64,000 nucleotides of DNA from Viola odorata (lineage: Eukaryota; Streptophyta; Magnoliopsida; Malpighiales; Violaceae): positions 24,412,407 through 24,476,406 of the forward strand of contig OY829539.1 in NCBI GenBank assembly GCA_963691705.1. Direction: 5' to 3'. A model generated the notes under the pieces. The model made no database searches, was not told the DNA's origin, and saw only the letters and a list, made by a program, of their open reading frames with translations. Positions 21,054-32,788 of the stretch are shown here, piece by piece (the first letter of the stretch is position 1; each line of letters opens with the position of its first letter). The translations under genes and the position numbers were made by a program.

Positions 21054-21180
21054 CTGTGGCAGCAAACTCACAAAGATGTTGGTTTTGAGGGGGAGTGGTG
21101 ACAGTCAACACCAACCTCATCTGTGTATTGTTCTACCATGAGTGGAACACAAACAAAAGCGGAGCAGATCAATTGAAATC

Positions 21181-21985
21181 ATCATGAGCAAATCTGAATC
21201 TAAAAGCTCTAGTGCAAAATCTGCTCTGATTATTTTACAACCGACAATCCCGGGATCATCCTTGATGAAACAAACTACGATGTTTGGTCCCAGATGGTCG
21301 AAATGTTAATTACTAAAAATGAAAAAATTTCCTTCATCTGTGGTAATTCTTCGTTACCTACTGAAAATGATGATGAATACAAAATAGTTTGGATGGTGGA
21401 TTCGAACAGGTGGGTGGTGATATCCTAAGAAATTATCCAGTTCCTAATGATCCACATTTCTCCTTGATCCGTCGTGGGGCTGCTCGAAAAATAGTTTGGA
21501 TAGTGGATTCGAACAGGTGCGTGGCGATATCCTAAGAAAGGATCCAGTTCCTAATGATCCACATTTCTCCTTGATCTGTCGTGAGGCTGCTCGAAAAAAT
21601 AACGATGAATGGAGAACCCGAGAAATGCGAAGCTTCCGCTATTATCAGTCGCAATCCTCAAGATAAGGTTCAAGGAAGGTCCAACAAATTAATTGAAAGA
21701 AGCAAACCAAAGCTGCAGAACTTCAAGGGGAGCAGCATCAACTGGAAGTTCTGAACATGAAAATATGATTAAAATATAATGATGAGTATGATGACACTCA
21801 CATATTGGTGCGAAACCAAGCTGAAAATGGTTACAATGAAGAGAGTCATAATGAACCCTCTGAGTGTTATAATGAAAACTCAGAAGGAAGTCACAATGAT
21901 AGTGAAGGGAGTCATAATAAACACTCAGAGGGTTATAATGAAGACTCAGAGGGAAGTCACAATGACAGTGCTGATCCCTTGCAAC
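21181..21985 (+). pseudogene. Copia gag remnant with tandem duplications
   Basis: A gag-like start (MSKSESKSSSAKSAL, then after a frame change NYDVWSQMVEML) is followed by a direct tandem duplication of 106 bp (21381-21486 and 21487-21592). Further on, a 66-bp unit is duplicated (21844-21909 and 21910-21975) and encodes Ser/His/Asn/Glu-rich repeats such as EGSHNDSEGSHN. Several frame breaks exclude function. Confidence 0.7.
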
Positions 21986-23085
21986 AATTTAATGTAAAGA
22001 GTGCATTTCTTCATAGTGAACTGATAGAAGAAGTGTATATGGATCTTCCACCATGCTGTATAATCTCTGAACATCAACAACAAAAGTGTGCAGGTTGAAG
22101 AAATTATTGTATGGGCTTAAACAGTCCCCAAGAACTTGGTTTGGGAGATTTACAAAAGCCATGAAGGAATTTGGCTATTGTCAAAGCAATGCAGATCATA
22201 CGTTGTTCCTAAAAAAATGGCAAGACAAGATAACTACACTCATCGTATACGTTGATGACATGACGGTGACTGGAAATGATCCTGAAGAAAGAAGAGCATT
22301 ACAAAACTACCTGTCTACTGAATTTGAAATAAAAGATCTTGGTCGACTGAAGTACTTCCTTAGAATTGAAGTGTCCAGATCCTCTAAAGGTATATCTCTA
22401 TCACAACGAAAATATACTTTGGATTTACTACATGAAATTGGTATGTTAGCATGTCAGCCAGCTGAAACACCCATGGAAGAGGGCTTGAAGGTGTCACTTG
22501 AACTGACCAAATCCTTGTAAATAAAGGGCAATATTAGAGACTAGTTGGGAAATTGATGTACTTGGCTCACACTCGGCCAGATCTCGCTTTTGCATTAAGT
22601 ATTGTCAGTCAGTTTATACACAATCTTGGAGAACAACACATGAAAGCAGATTGGGCTGGATCGATTGATGATAGACAATCCACCTCAAGCTACTTTACCT
22701 TTGTAGGAGGTAACCTCGTGACATGGAGAAGCAAGAAGCAAAATGTGGTTTCCCGATCCACTGTAGAAGCCGAATACAGAGGCATGACCCTTGGATTATG
22801 TGAAGCATTGTGTTTGAAATTGCTCTTGACAGATCTAGGATTCTCACCTCTCTAACCGATTAAGCTATATTGTGATAATAAGGCTGCTCATGACATTGCA
22901 CACAATCTCGTCCAACATGATCGAACTAAACACGTAGAAGTAGATCATTTTTTCATCAAAGAAAAACTGGATGGAAAGACACTTAAATTGCCTAGTATTC
23001 GATCAGAGGATCAGTTAGCTGACATCCTTACTAAAGCAATTTCAAGTCAGGTATTCTCGAAGATCCTTTGCAAGTTGGGCATATG
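21986..23085 (+). pseudogene. Copia reverse transcriptase and RNase H remnant
   Basis: The reading starts at FNVKSAFLHSELIEEVYMDL (about 21990), is broken near 22075, and continues as LKKLLYGLKQSPRTW with the catalytic YVDD near 22250 up to a stop at 22520. RNase H follows from about 22545 (GKLMYLAHTRPDLAFAL), with VSRSTVEAEYRG near 22750, a stop near 22855, and the end at RSEDQLADILTKAI near 23030. The domain order is typical of copia. At least three breaks make it non-functional. Confidence 0.85.
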
Positions 23086-23114
23086 AGATATATACGCACC
23101 AACTTGAAGGGGAG

Positions 23115-23366
23115 TGTTGAATATTCAAACAACACGTCCATTCCAACCGTTGTGTCTATTCCAACTGTTGCGTTCATTAATAGATATGTGCAATACTTCT
23201 TATAAATAGGTGTTGATGCCTTTGTTGTAAAATATGAAAATATATATGTAAAAAATAGAACATCAACAATGTAGTCTCTGTATCCGGCTCTCAGAGCTCA
23301 AATTTCTATTTCTGCATTCTACTATATAAATCTCTATTTGGTATCACAAACATCATATTTTCTACA
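23115..23366 (+). repeat. 3' LTR of the copia element
   Basis: This 252-bp LTR runs from TGTTGAATATTC to TTTTCTACA, followed by the target duplication GAATT. It lies only 21 bp upstream of the splice donor of exon 1 of the second ankyrin gene. Confidence 0.9.
23201..23208 (+). promoter_or_regulatory. TATA-like box in the copia 3' LTR, facing the ankyrin gene
   Basis: TATAAATA lies in the same orientation as the downstream gene. A transcript started about 30 bp later would run through the end of the LTR into the residual exon 1 (23367-23387) and its donor, so this LTR could act as a promoter of the gene. This is an inference from position. Confidence 0.45.
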
Positions 23367-24048
23367 GAATTCTAGGGTCATCATCAGGTACCCCTAATGT
23401 TTGTTTGATCGAGAGTCACTTGGATTAGTTTTTTCTTGACAAGAAAAAGTAATCTGATAGTTAGTTATTGTTAGTTATTTGTGTCAGGTTTCCCACGACG
23501 TCTCCAGACTCGGTCTCACGGAGTCAAAACCCTGTCTTCGCTATTTTTTCCCCAACTAAACCTTGGTTCCCCCCTAATTCAGGGAACTAATTTGGAAAAT
23601 GGCTTTTTAACCAGTTTTGGACCGAAAAACAGGTAAAGAGAAGAACACAGTTTTTTCCCCCCTTTTTTCTCTCTTTCTGGATTGTTAATTTTTGTTTGGA
23701 GGCCAAAGGAATTCTTTTTACGATATTAAGTATGTGATGCAATTCTGGGTTTTTGTTTTGGTACCTTCAGATTTGGGGTTCCCCAGGAATTGGCAGATTT
23801 GTGGGCAATGCAGCGAAGGATCAGGTCCTTATTGCCTCTTTCAGTTGTTTGTTTCAATCGGTGCGATTTGGATTCTCTCAAAGGCTTGAGCTTCATTGTG
23901 TGAGACGGTATGATTTTAAATTTCTTAATCATACTGGGTTTCTTTTTGCCTGATAAAATCCTAAGTTGCTTGAATGGTGAAATTTAAGAAAGAAAGAAAA
24001 CATGATAGTTTAGAAAGTAGTTTAAGATATTGGAAAGGAACGAAAGAA

Positions 24049-26008
24049 ATGCAAGTTTATTCCGAGTATCTGCACAGTCCTGCACACCTGGCTGTTGCGC
24101 GATGTGATTATGCATCCCTGAGGAGGATCACCTCGAACCTCCCACGGCTTGCGAACGCTGGAGAGGTTAAGAGTGAGAGAGAATCGCTTGCTGCTGAGCA
24201 AGTTTCGGATGCCATCTCTGCTGTGATTGATCGTCGGGATGTTCCTGGTAGAGAAACTCCTTTGCACCTTGCTGTCAGATTGGGGGATCCTGTCTCTACA
24301 CAGATGTTGATGGCTGCTGGTGCAGATTGGACAATGCATAACGAGGATGGTTGGACGGCGCTACAAGAGGCAGTTTGGACAAGAGAGCCGTCGACTGCGA
24401 TGATAATTGCCCGGAATCGTCAAGCACTTGCTTGGGCAAGATGGTCTCGAAGACTACCACGATTTGTTGCTTCAGCATCTCGTATTCGTGATTTTTATAT
24501 GGAGATAAATTTTCATTTTGAGAGCTCCGTCATCCCCTTTATTAGCCGTATAGCTCCATCTGATACCTACCGCATTTGGAAACGTGGTTCTAACCTACGT
24601 GCTGATATGACCCTCGCAGGTTTCGATGAGTTCCCCATTAAAAGATCTCCTCGAACTTTTCTTTTCCTTGCGGAAGGTTACTCTTCAGAGGATAGTAATG
24701 CATCTCTGCCACCAGGTTCTTTAATAGTTCTTCATCATGAGAAGAAAGAAGTGACCAATGCTTTGGAGGGTGCTGGCACCCAACCAACGAAAGCAGAAGT
24801 CGCCCGTCAAGTGGCATTCTTGTCTCGGACCAGTATGAGTAGGCCAGGCATTGATGTCTCTGAAGCAGAGCTTGTTCCTCATTTGAATTGGATGTGGCAA
24901 GAGACGACGGAGATGGTTGGGTGTTGGAAGGCCAAAGTTTATGACATGCTTCATGTGATTGTGAATGTCAAGTCAAGACAGGCTCCCACTGCTATGACAT
25001 ATGGGGAGCTTCTTGCTGTTGACGATGGAAAAAAGGTGCTAAATGCTGCTGAAAATGATTTTAAAAATGAGGCGAAACAGTTGGATTCTGGCCTTCAAAC
25101 GAGAAACTCAGATGGTCTTCATGAGAAGGAACCTGCAGTCCTTGAGGATCGAGAAGATGGCTTTGGAGAAACTGGTGAATCGATTGGTCCTGTTAAGGAA
25201 AAGAAGAGTAGGTTTGCTAAGAAGAACAAAGGATCAAAGATACCAAAGAAAGCTGCTGAGAGCCAAAAACCATCTGACTTAGCAAGGGAGGATATCGGGG
25301 AAACTACGAAGGGGAAGGGTAAAAGCAGCAAGAAGAAAAAGAAGAAAAGCATCAATGCGGAGACTAAGACTGAGAGTGACTATAAGAAAGGATTGAGACC
25401 TGTTTTGTGGCTGACACCAGATTTTCCATTACAAACAGAAGAACTCCTGCCTTTACTTGATATATTAGCCTACAAGGTCAAAGCTGTTAGGAGACTAAGG
25501 GATCTTTTGACAACAAAACTACCAAATGGAACATTTCCTGTCAAGGTAATCTCATACCATAATCTCATATTGTTTTTCTCTAATGCGAAGCGTAAAACTA
25601 CCTCTTACTAGCTGTTTCCGGTATGATGATCTTATTTTGTTGATGCAGGTTGCTATCCCTTGTGTCCCAACTGTTAGGGTTGTTATTACATTTACAAAAT
25701 TTGAGGAGCTACAGCCAGTGGAGGAGTTCTTGACCCCTTTCCCGAGCCCTAGTCATTTCCAGGATGCGAATGTGAATGTCAGTGACGCGGAGAGCAGTAC
25801 ATCATGGATCTCATGGATGACAGGTAGTCGTAGAGAGGAATCAAGTGATGGTGAGAGTCTCTCGTATACGGATGAGACTGAACCTTTCCACATACCACCA
25901 GACTATACCTGGGTTGATACCAAAGAGAAAAAATGCAGGAAAGCTGAGAGATTAAAGAGCGAGAAACGAGAGATAAAGTCAGCGAGGAGAGTTGGGTCTG
26001 GAGGTTGA
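24049..26008 (+). CDS. ANKRD13-like ankyrin repeat protein with GPCR-chaperone domain, copy 2
   Basis: Coding exons 24049-25545 and 25649-26008 join at CAAG|GTAATC and GCAG|GTTGCT in phase 0 and give 618 aa. The start is the Met at 24049 (MQVYSEYLHSPAHLAV), which aligns with copy 1; an in-frame ATG at 23974 exists but has no counterpart there. The architecture is as in copy 1: ankyrin repeats at about 8-125, GPCR-chaperone segments (FESSVIPFISRIAPSDTYRI), a shorter Lys-rich insert (KGKSSKKKKKKS), and a last exon with PTVRVVITFTKFEEL. The second intron is only 103 bp. Non-coding leader exons are probable at about 19725-19838 plus 23367-23387 (split by the copia element) and from 23771. The coding sequence is intact, so the insertion has not caused visible decay. 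Confidence 0.9.
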
Positions 26009-26458
26009 CATTGTTTAACTGAAAATGTTGGAGAATACATGGATCAAAATCCTTTGAATCAAATGAGGTATCACTCCCTCTCTTCCCAAAGATTTACTGT
26101 ATATTTGTTAGGCAACCACTTCTTTTCTGGGTTTTCATCTTTGTAGCTAAGTGATGGTTGTCGGAATCTTTTTCTTCCCCTCTTTTAGATACGCGGAAGT
26201 GGGAATCGAACTAGTACTTCGCATAAAGCCTTTTATGCGAAACGTAAAATTACCTCTTACTAGTTGCTTTGCACTCTTATGTTGTATCATACAATATATA
26301 TACCTATTTTTTATTAGAAAGCTGCGTACATCAGGAAGAATGTACAAGTGGGGCATCATAATGTGCAAAACTTGAGGCCAACTACATTTTTACAGATGCT
26401 AAATTGTTAAGTCATATACTTTCTTGAAAAACAAAAACAAATATTCACATTAGAAAGT
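26009..26458. other. Short intergenic region between convergent genes
   Basis: This is the 3' flank of copy 2 and of the minus-strand glycosyltransferase gene. It contains a segment of about 35 bp (GCGAAACGTAAAATTACCTC at about 26237) that is a near copy of part of intron 2 of copy 2 at about 25586. No gene is seen. Confidence 0.6.
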
Positions 26459-29400
26459 CTACCAGAACCTGTCTTTGTTAACGCTCAAGTAGCCAGCCAT
26501 TACTTTCCCTCCTGTGTTCCTCATACCGTCTATGAGAAAACACCATGTCGAACCCAGTGCTCCGATAAAATAGTCAGCTTCAGTCGCCATCAAGAAATTA
26601 ACGAGCGGGTAGTTTGTGCTGGTTTGCCTGCCTAAGCTCGTCTCGTACTTGGCTATTGTTATGTTGCCAACTTGACGTGTTACATTTGTGTAATAGAAGT
26701 TCCAGTTTTTGTATAAACTTGATTTATCAATGACTACCTGGACAAACAAGTGACTGGAATTGTAAGAGAAGCAAAGTAATTAAAGAATAAAGTGGCATTG
26801 AAGCTTTAACCGTCAAGCTCTAACCTGCATCTCAGTCGAAAGCCAGATTCGACTGAGGTGTGGAAAGCGCTGTCTGATTCGGTCAGCGAGACCCATATAC
26901 CCTTCGAATTCAACCACATTCATTTCGCATGCCTTGTCTCCCATTCTTACATGCATGCTCAGCAATGGTCTGGGGATCCATGGTTTGTGATTTGACCATA
27001 CAAATTCCTCGATATCTGACTTTCGGTTGTTTCCACCCTCCTGTCAAAGAGAAAATGCAGTTAATGTGAAACCGTAGGGATTAAAGATTCACAATGCAAG
27101 AATTTGGATTAGGAGTAACATTCTCTATGCAATTTGATGATGCATTAAAGATCAAACCGTTGGCCATTCTCCACCAAGAGTTGTAAGAACCATCTCTGCA
27201 GCTTCCTTCCCAAAAGCAGCATTACGGGCGACATTCATCAGGCCACATGTGTACTCGGTTTGAAATCTCATTAAATAGCGTATAGCCTGCCAATAATGTA
27301 AGGAGATCACAATTTCTAAGTTTTTTTCAGCATTCATGAAAATTTCCATATTTTGGTTAGTGTGCAAGGTCAATTTTCACCTGTGCTCTCCACCACCTAC
27401 GATCCATTTTCCGGTGGATAGCAACCAAACTTCCATTTATTTCTGTTGTAGGTTGCAAATAACTCCACGGTTCACCCCATACCCTGTATTACAAAGATGA
27501 TCTTAGGCTTGAGCAATGTTTATCCCAGGTGTGAATCAAGTACATGTCAATCATTTACCGAGGAATCCGTCCAGTCCATATCCCCTTTGAAGTATAGTTA
27601 GCTTTCATAGTTATTATCCCCTTTTTCCATGCTTCTTTATCACCCATGAGCTCAAAAGCACGATCCCGGCATTCTTGGGATGTTTCAGGAAAGAAGTAGC
27701 ATGACCAACTTGAGCGGGAAGAGCCTACAAAAAGAATTTAATACTTCAAGCCAAAGATGGAGTACAGTGCGTCTAATATCAACCAAAAGAACGCGTAAAG
27801 AAATCATTTGATAAAACCAGTTATTTCCCTTTAACTTTCACTGGAGACATAATTAGCTTTTGAATGTCCATGTAAAAACTCTTCAGCAAGTTGCCAATTA
27901 TTCATCAAACAATACCTTTGCAACCATCATGGTCAGCCCGGTTATAGTAGCTGGTAACGAGTACTCTTTTCTCATTGATCGCAATAGCAAGAAGCCCGCA
28001 CATCCCAGCTAGCTGCGCTCCAATGCCAAAGCCAGGTAACCTCTCCCAGTCAGCAACAAGAAATCTAACATCAGGGTCCCTGCAGTTAAATGGATGTTGA
28101 TGAATCCACAGGTCACGCTGAACTTTCCTTGTGAGAGGGTAATTTTCCTCATCTGATCCACTTATCTGGAAAAATAAAGAAGCTGGCCCATGTCAAAAAC
28201 TTACAATCAGAGTAATTTGATTGAACCATCACATGTTTAGACAATTTCCAAGTGGAAGAAAGTTATAACCGGAATGAGGCTTATTTTGGAAAACAAGACT
28301 GTCTGGTTTTGAAATGCATGTTCGAGAAGACCTTGTTTGTCTGATTCCAGAATGTATACAAAGAAATTACAAAACACCAGCTTTCAATATTGACATTATG
28401 ATCAAATTACTCGGAAACATACCCAGGGGGGATAAGAACCTTCAGATATAGCTTGATGCCTAAACTGCTTAAGTTGCTCATTGGCTGTTGACGCGGGATG
28501 CATGTCTAATGCTCCCTTCCAGGTTGTCCAAGGAGGAAACTTCTCGCTTTCAGCACGAGCATCGAGTCGTTTAAACAGTACAGTATTTAACTTGCAATCC
28601 TCCAAATGAGGGGCATTTGGCACACGAGACATTTCCAGTCCCACGCTCTGCGAGTGCTTGCTTTCTCTGTTTCCTGATTGAGATAGTAAGGCACTCCAAG
28701 CCGAATGCAACAAACACACTTTGTCATCATCATCCTCTTTTACACCTTTTTTGTAATCAACCAGTCTCCTCGGCTCCTCTGAAGTAAAATTGCTATCTAT
28801 ACTCTCCTTACTTGTAACCATATCTGCAACTCAAGACACCAAAATGCTTCAGGATAACCTATCTTTAATCAATAAAAAAAAAGCATTTTACTCATAACAA
28901 TGATTAATCAATAATTACTGAGCTTTATGCTTCGCTTCTTCATAAAGGAAAATCTTTAGAGCAGATGTATTACTTTCGAACCTTCCAAAGCACTCATCGA
29001 TAACTAGCTCAAAAAATAGGAGTAAGAGATCAATTGGAATTGCATTAGATGACGAGTGGATTGACTAATTACGAACAATGGTGAAGTCAACAGCTCCACT
29101 CAAATAAAGTAGAAGTAATCAACATCTACACACATCATAAAAGTCACTTGAAATCGGAAATGTTACTTGATACACACCCTTTGCCATTCCCATAATCATT
29201 AGTTTTCGGATCGGACAAAGATACGGGAACTATATATCTAAAATTGACAAATTCATGCAAACGATATATTGCAAAATACATTTGCTACTAATTAGAAATT
29301 GAACAAAAAAAAGAGGAAAATGAAGAACAGACAAGAGGTAAAGTGAGACTCACTGATGGCGCCAGAGGTTGAAGAATTCCATGGTGAATTCCCAACCGAA

Positions 29401-29591
29401 ATTGCGGAAAATGAAATCCCAGTACCGAGCTGAAAAGTCCCCAAAGAAGTGAGAGCAGCAAGGAACAAAGTGGTGAGACAGACACCACAAAGGAAACCCA
29501 CCACACAGATTTGGCAAGGAAATGAATTCCCAATTTGCAGAGCTTTCTGTGACAGAACTCTCTCTAGAGATTTCTGGTTCAATGGCTCCAT
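26459..29591 (-). CDS. Golgi-type glycosyltransferase, fucosyltransferase-like (GT23/NodZ-like)
   Basis: Eight exons on the minus strand: 29591-29354, 28823-28423, 28165-27916, 27724-27559, 27483-27381, 27286-27158, 27040-26825 and 26737-26459. All junctions are GT-AG and the phases close to a 593-aa protein. A membrane segment at about residues 28-50 (QICVVGFLCGVCLTTLFLAA) after a short tail indicates a type II Golgi membrane protein. The luminal part contains GFGIGAQLAGMCGLLAIAIN and, at about residue 459, HVRMGDKACEM, which resembles the donor-binding HVR-D-K motif of alpha-1,6-fucosyltransferases (FUT8/NodZ, GT23). The C-terminal FLMATEADYFIGALGSTW fits the same fold. GDP-fucose as donor and the acceptor are inferences. 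The gene is tail-to-tail with the ankyrin gene. Confidence 0.8.
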
Positions 29592-32500
29592 GATCTCAGT
29601 TTAACCTTCTTTTTCTTGCAGCAAAGAATCCCAAAACCAAACAAAACAAGGAAATGAAGTCCCTTGACTATGGGGATTTCAATTTCTATTTATATTATGT
29701 TATGCTAATTGCCAACCAGCTAACAACAGCAATCACATGAAAGCATACACAAGTTTCTTTCTTTTTTCCAACTCCATTCCTTTTTCTTTCCTTGTTTAAG
29801 AAAAGGGTTTTTGAGTATGGACTTGTCAGCAAGCAACAACAAGAAACACATTCACAGACCTGTCACTCTCCATTCTCTCTCTTTTTTCCCCAAGAAAACT
29901 GTGGTCCACTTCTATGTCCCTCTCAACTGCAGCAGGATAAATGATCAGAATTTAGAAAAATATTTGGAAAATTACCAGCAACAAAAAAGAAAAGAGATAA
30001 AATTCAAACATTAATATTATTTTACTGAAAAATACATCCAGAGGAATTAGAAGGAGGAGATAAGATTTTTTTTTATAAATTTGATCCCATAATTAAATTG
30101 AAGAAGAGAAAAAAGGAAATCAAATAAACATAAAAATAGCAGATAAAAACGGAAGACACAACAAACAATCAATTCTTATCATCAACCTTTTTTATTTTAG
30201 TTGTGAGATTTGGATAATACAATAGAGCAGAAACAGAGGGAGCAGCAGTTTAGAGCATAAAATCCCATGGAGATAGAGAGATTGAGCATGCAAAGAGACG
30301 CCTGTCATGCCAAGATAAGCATTCATCCAATCCAACAAACAAAATCAAATTAAAGGAAGAAAATGATCAAAATTACATCCAAACCCAAAAGAAAGCTAAG
30401 AAATACTGCAAAGTGAAAGGTTAATTTCTTTCTACTGAATCATACCCAAGAAAAGAAAGAGAGAAAAATGTCAGAGTTTTGTCAGACTGAAAGAGGAAGA
30501 AGAAGAAGAAGAGTACAAACAAGAAAGAGTGAGTGAGCAGTGCATTGGGAAGCTGAAACACTTACACTTTATTATAAAATCGACAAGATTCCAATTCTCA
30601 GTTTTCTCAGAAACCCAACAAAACATTCTGAAAACACCAAACAGCCCTTTGCTGTGGGTGTGGGTGAGTCAGTGTGTTAAATTTTCCATTACTGTTTCGG
30701 TTTGTGCAGTAACAGCAACACTATTAATAATATTAATAGCAGCAAACAACATATGGTGCAGGTAGAGAAGTGCAATATATACTCCTTAAATTCTTCATAA
30801 TTATGTGACAGCAAAATAGAAGTGAGTCTCAGCTACACATCATCTCTACGTACGCAATTTAATTGAAATTAATCTTTATTCATACAGTGTTAATTTAATA
30901 AAAAATATAAAAATTATAAATAAATATCAATATTTATTTATTTTAAAATAAAAATATCAAATCTGATAAATTTGGGGTCCCATGAATTTCTGTTCTTTTT
31001 ATCATCGTGGCTAATCATCCACACCTGTCTCTCTATCCACCCATATGCGTACAAAAATATAAAGGCACTTTCACGGTTCACCATTTGTCTTTCTTTTCTC
31101 TCTTATTATTATTACTTTTTTCTGATTGTTTTTTCTTTTCTCCAAAAACAATATTTTTCTCTTCCCTTAAATAATAGCGTACCAACACATCACTAGAATT
31201 GTCAATAGTTGACAGGTGCAGGGTGCAAATTAAAGGAGTTTAACTCCTATTTTACGTTGAGTGCTGATTAGAGATTTAATTATCTCAATTTACATTATTT
31301 ATTCTCTTTTTTATACATAAATTTCAAACTTTAATTTGAGTCTTTATCTTATTTACTCGAGTCAAAATGTTTTTAAGATAGCTTATGAAACTAATTTTTT
31401 TGTTACTTTCAAAAAAGAATTAAATGAAAAGGATTTTAAATAATTTTATATATAAAATTGTAATTCAATTAGTTAGTATATGTCATTTATATAATGTAAA
31501 TCATGAGTTTGATCCTTGATATTGTAACGGTGGTTAATTTATAATCAAATTTTTTTTATAAAAAAAAGCTTTAAATATTTCTTGACAGTAACCTCGGTGG
31601 ACCACAAACTAAGATTTCAAATACTTCATTGCTTATAAAAACAATGTATGAGAAATATAGGAGAGTGTGGGGAAAAAAATAATAAATCGGTTGTGGACGC
31701 TAATGATGGTATCTTTTTCTTAAAGGAAGGAAAGAGTTGATTAAGATTGGAGTTTGCTTAAATTAAAACTAATGATTTAATCAGTTGAGTGAGTGAGTGA
31801 GAGAGAGACGTGTGAGAAATGCCTTTTGTTTCCTTGTTTTCCATGCTTGCCACGTCAATTCTCTTGAAAACAATAACTAATTATAATAAGAGACTGCAAA
31901 TAGTAAAATAAAATAAAACAATACTAAAATAGGAGAGCTCACTAACAAACTTAAAATACCTGTAAAATAAAGGAAAATTTGGATTGTTTAGTGACTTTTG
32001 TTAAATTGCATTGCAAGTAGATTTATCACCATAACAATTAAACGAAGGACCCGTAGGCACAGCCTGAACCCGAACCCTTAAACGTAATTAGATTAAAATT
32101 TTAGATCCATTTTATAAGTTAGGTCGGGACAAACCCATCTAGTATATGGTCGGAACTCAATTGAGTGAGACTCAGTCTCGTATAGGTGTATCTCGTGTAA
32201 AATCAACAATTGGGTATGATATGCATATCTTGTTTGTTGTTGCTGCGCCTGCTCCTTCTACGTTCTCAACTGTTCTCCTTCTCCGTTGCTCCTCCCACAC
32301 AACAACAACAACAACAAACAATCATTCTCATCTGTCCTCCTTCTCCATTCTCCTTCTCCGTTCTCATCTGTTCTCCTTCACCGTTGCTCCTCCCACAAAA
32401 CAACAACAATAAACAATCCTTCTCATCTGTTCTCTTATATATTATTGTCATGGTTGATCATGAGCCTTCTCATGCACTTTTCGTTTTTCTCCCATATATG

Positions 32501-32788
32501 ACTATTTATTGTTTTTTTCTTTCTAAAATAAATAAATAATTGAAGCCGAGTCTATTTTCTACTTGGTCTAGTCCTGGACCGGGTTAAACTTGACGGCCCG
32601 GGATCGGGACAAGTCCAATAAATCCATATAATATCCGGGTCGGGTCTGAACCCGATCCAATCGGGGTCAAGATTACAGGTTAGAGAATCGAGTCCCGACC
32701 CGTAGATACGAATTGACACCCCTACTTTAAAATACTTAGTTCTGAGTTCTAATTTAAACACATTTTATAAAAAAATGTAAATATTTAT
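29592..32788. other. Upstream region of the glycosyltransferase gene and AT-rich intergenic DNA
   Basis: The first kilobase should hold the minus-strand promoter. The rest is AT-rich with no supported gene. A hAT-type right end may lie at about 32580-32727: it has repeated GGGTCGGG/CCCGACCCG motifs and rc GGGGTGTCAATTCG at its border, but no convincing left partner was found. Confidence 0.5.
32262..32430. repeat. Imperfect tandem duplication, about 99-bp spacing
   Basis: GTTCTC...CTGTTCTCCTTC followed by CCGTTGCTCCTCCCACA and a CAA-rich tract occurs at 32262-32334 and again at about 32361-32430. The overlapping ORFs on both strands are products of this low-complexity repeat. Confidence 0.6.

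Larger units (their letters stand above)
19839..23366 (+). mobile_element. Degenerate Ty1/copia element inside the 5'UTR exon of copy 2
   Basis: Both LTRs start TGTTGAATATTC and the 3' one ends TTCTACA. The insertion is flanked by a 5-bp duplication GAATT (19834-19838 and 23367-23371). A decayed primer site TAGGTAGCGGAGCCC follows the 5' LTR at about 20180. A polypurine tract TTGAAGGGGAG (23104-23114) precedes the 3' LTR. Between them lie gag remnants, a reverse transcriptase with YVDD and an RNase H region. Protease and integrase are not recognisable. The interior is short and contains a nested hAT-like element. The order reverse transcriptase before RNase H, the tRNA-Met-like primer site and the short LTRs identify copia. 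Confidence 0.92.

Noticed and set aside
21844..21975. CRISPR-like array
   Set aside because: Only two 66-bp repeats, in an open coding remnant of a plant retrotransposon; it is a tandem duplication.
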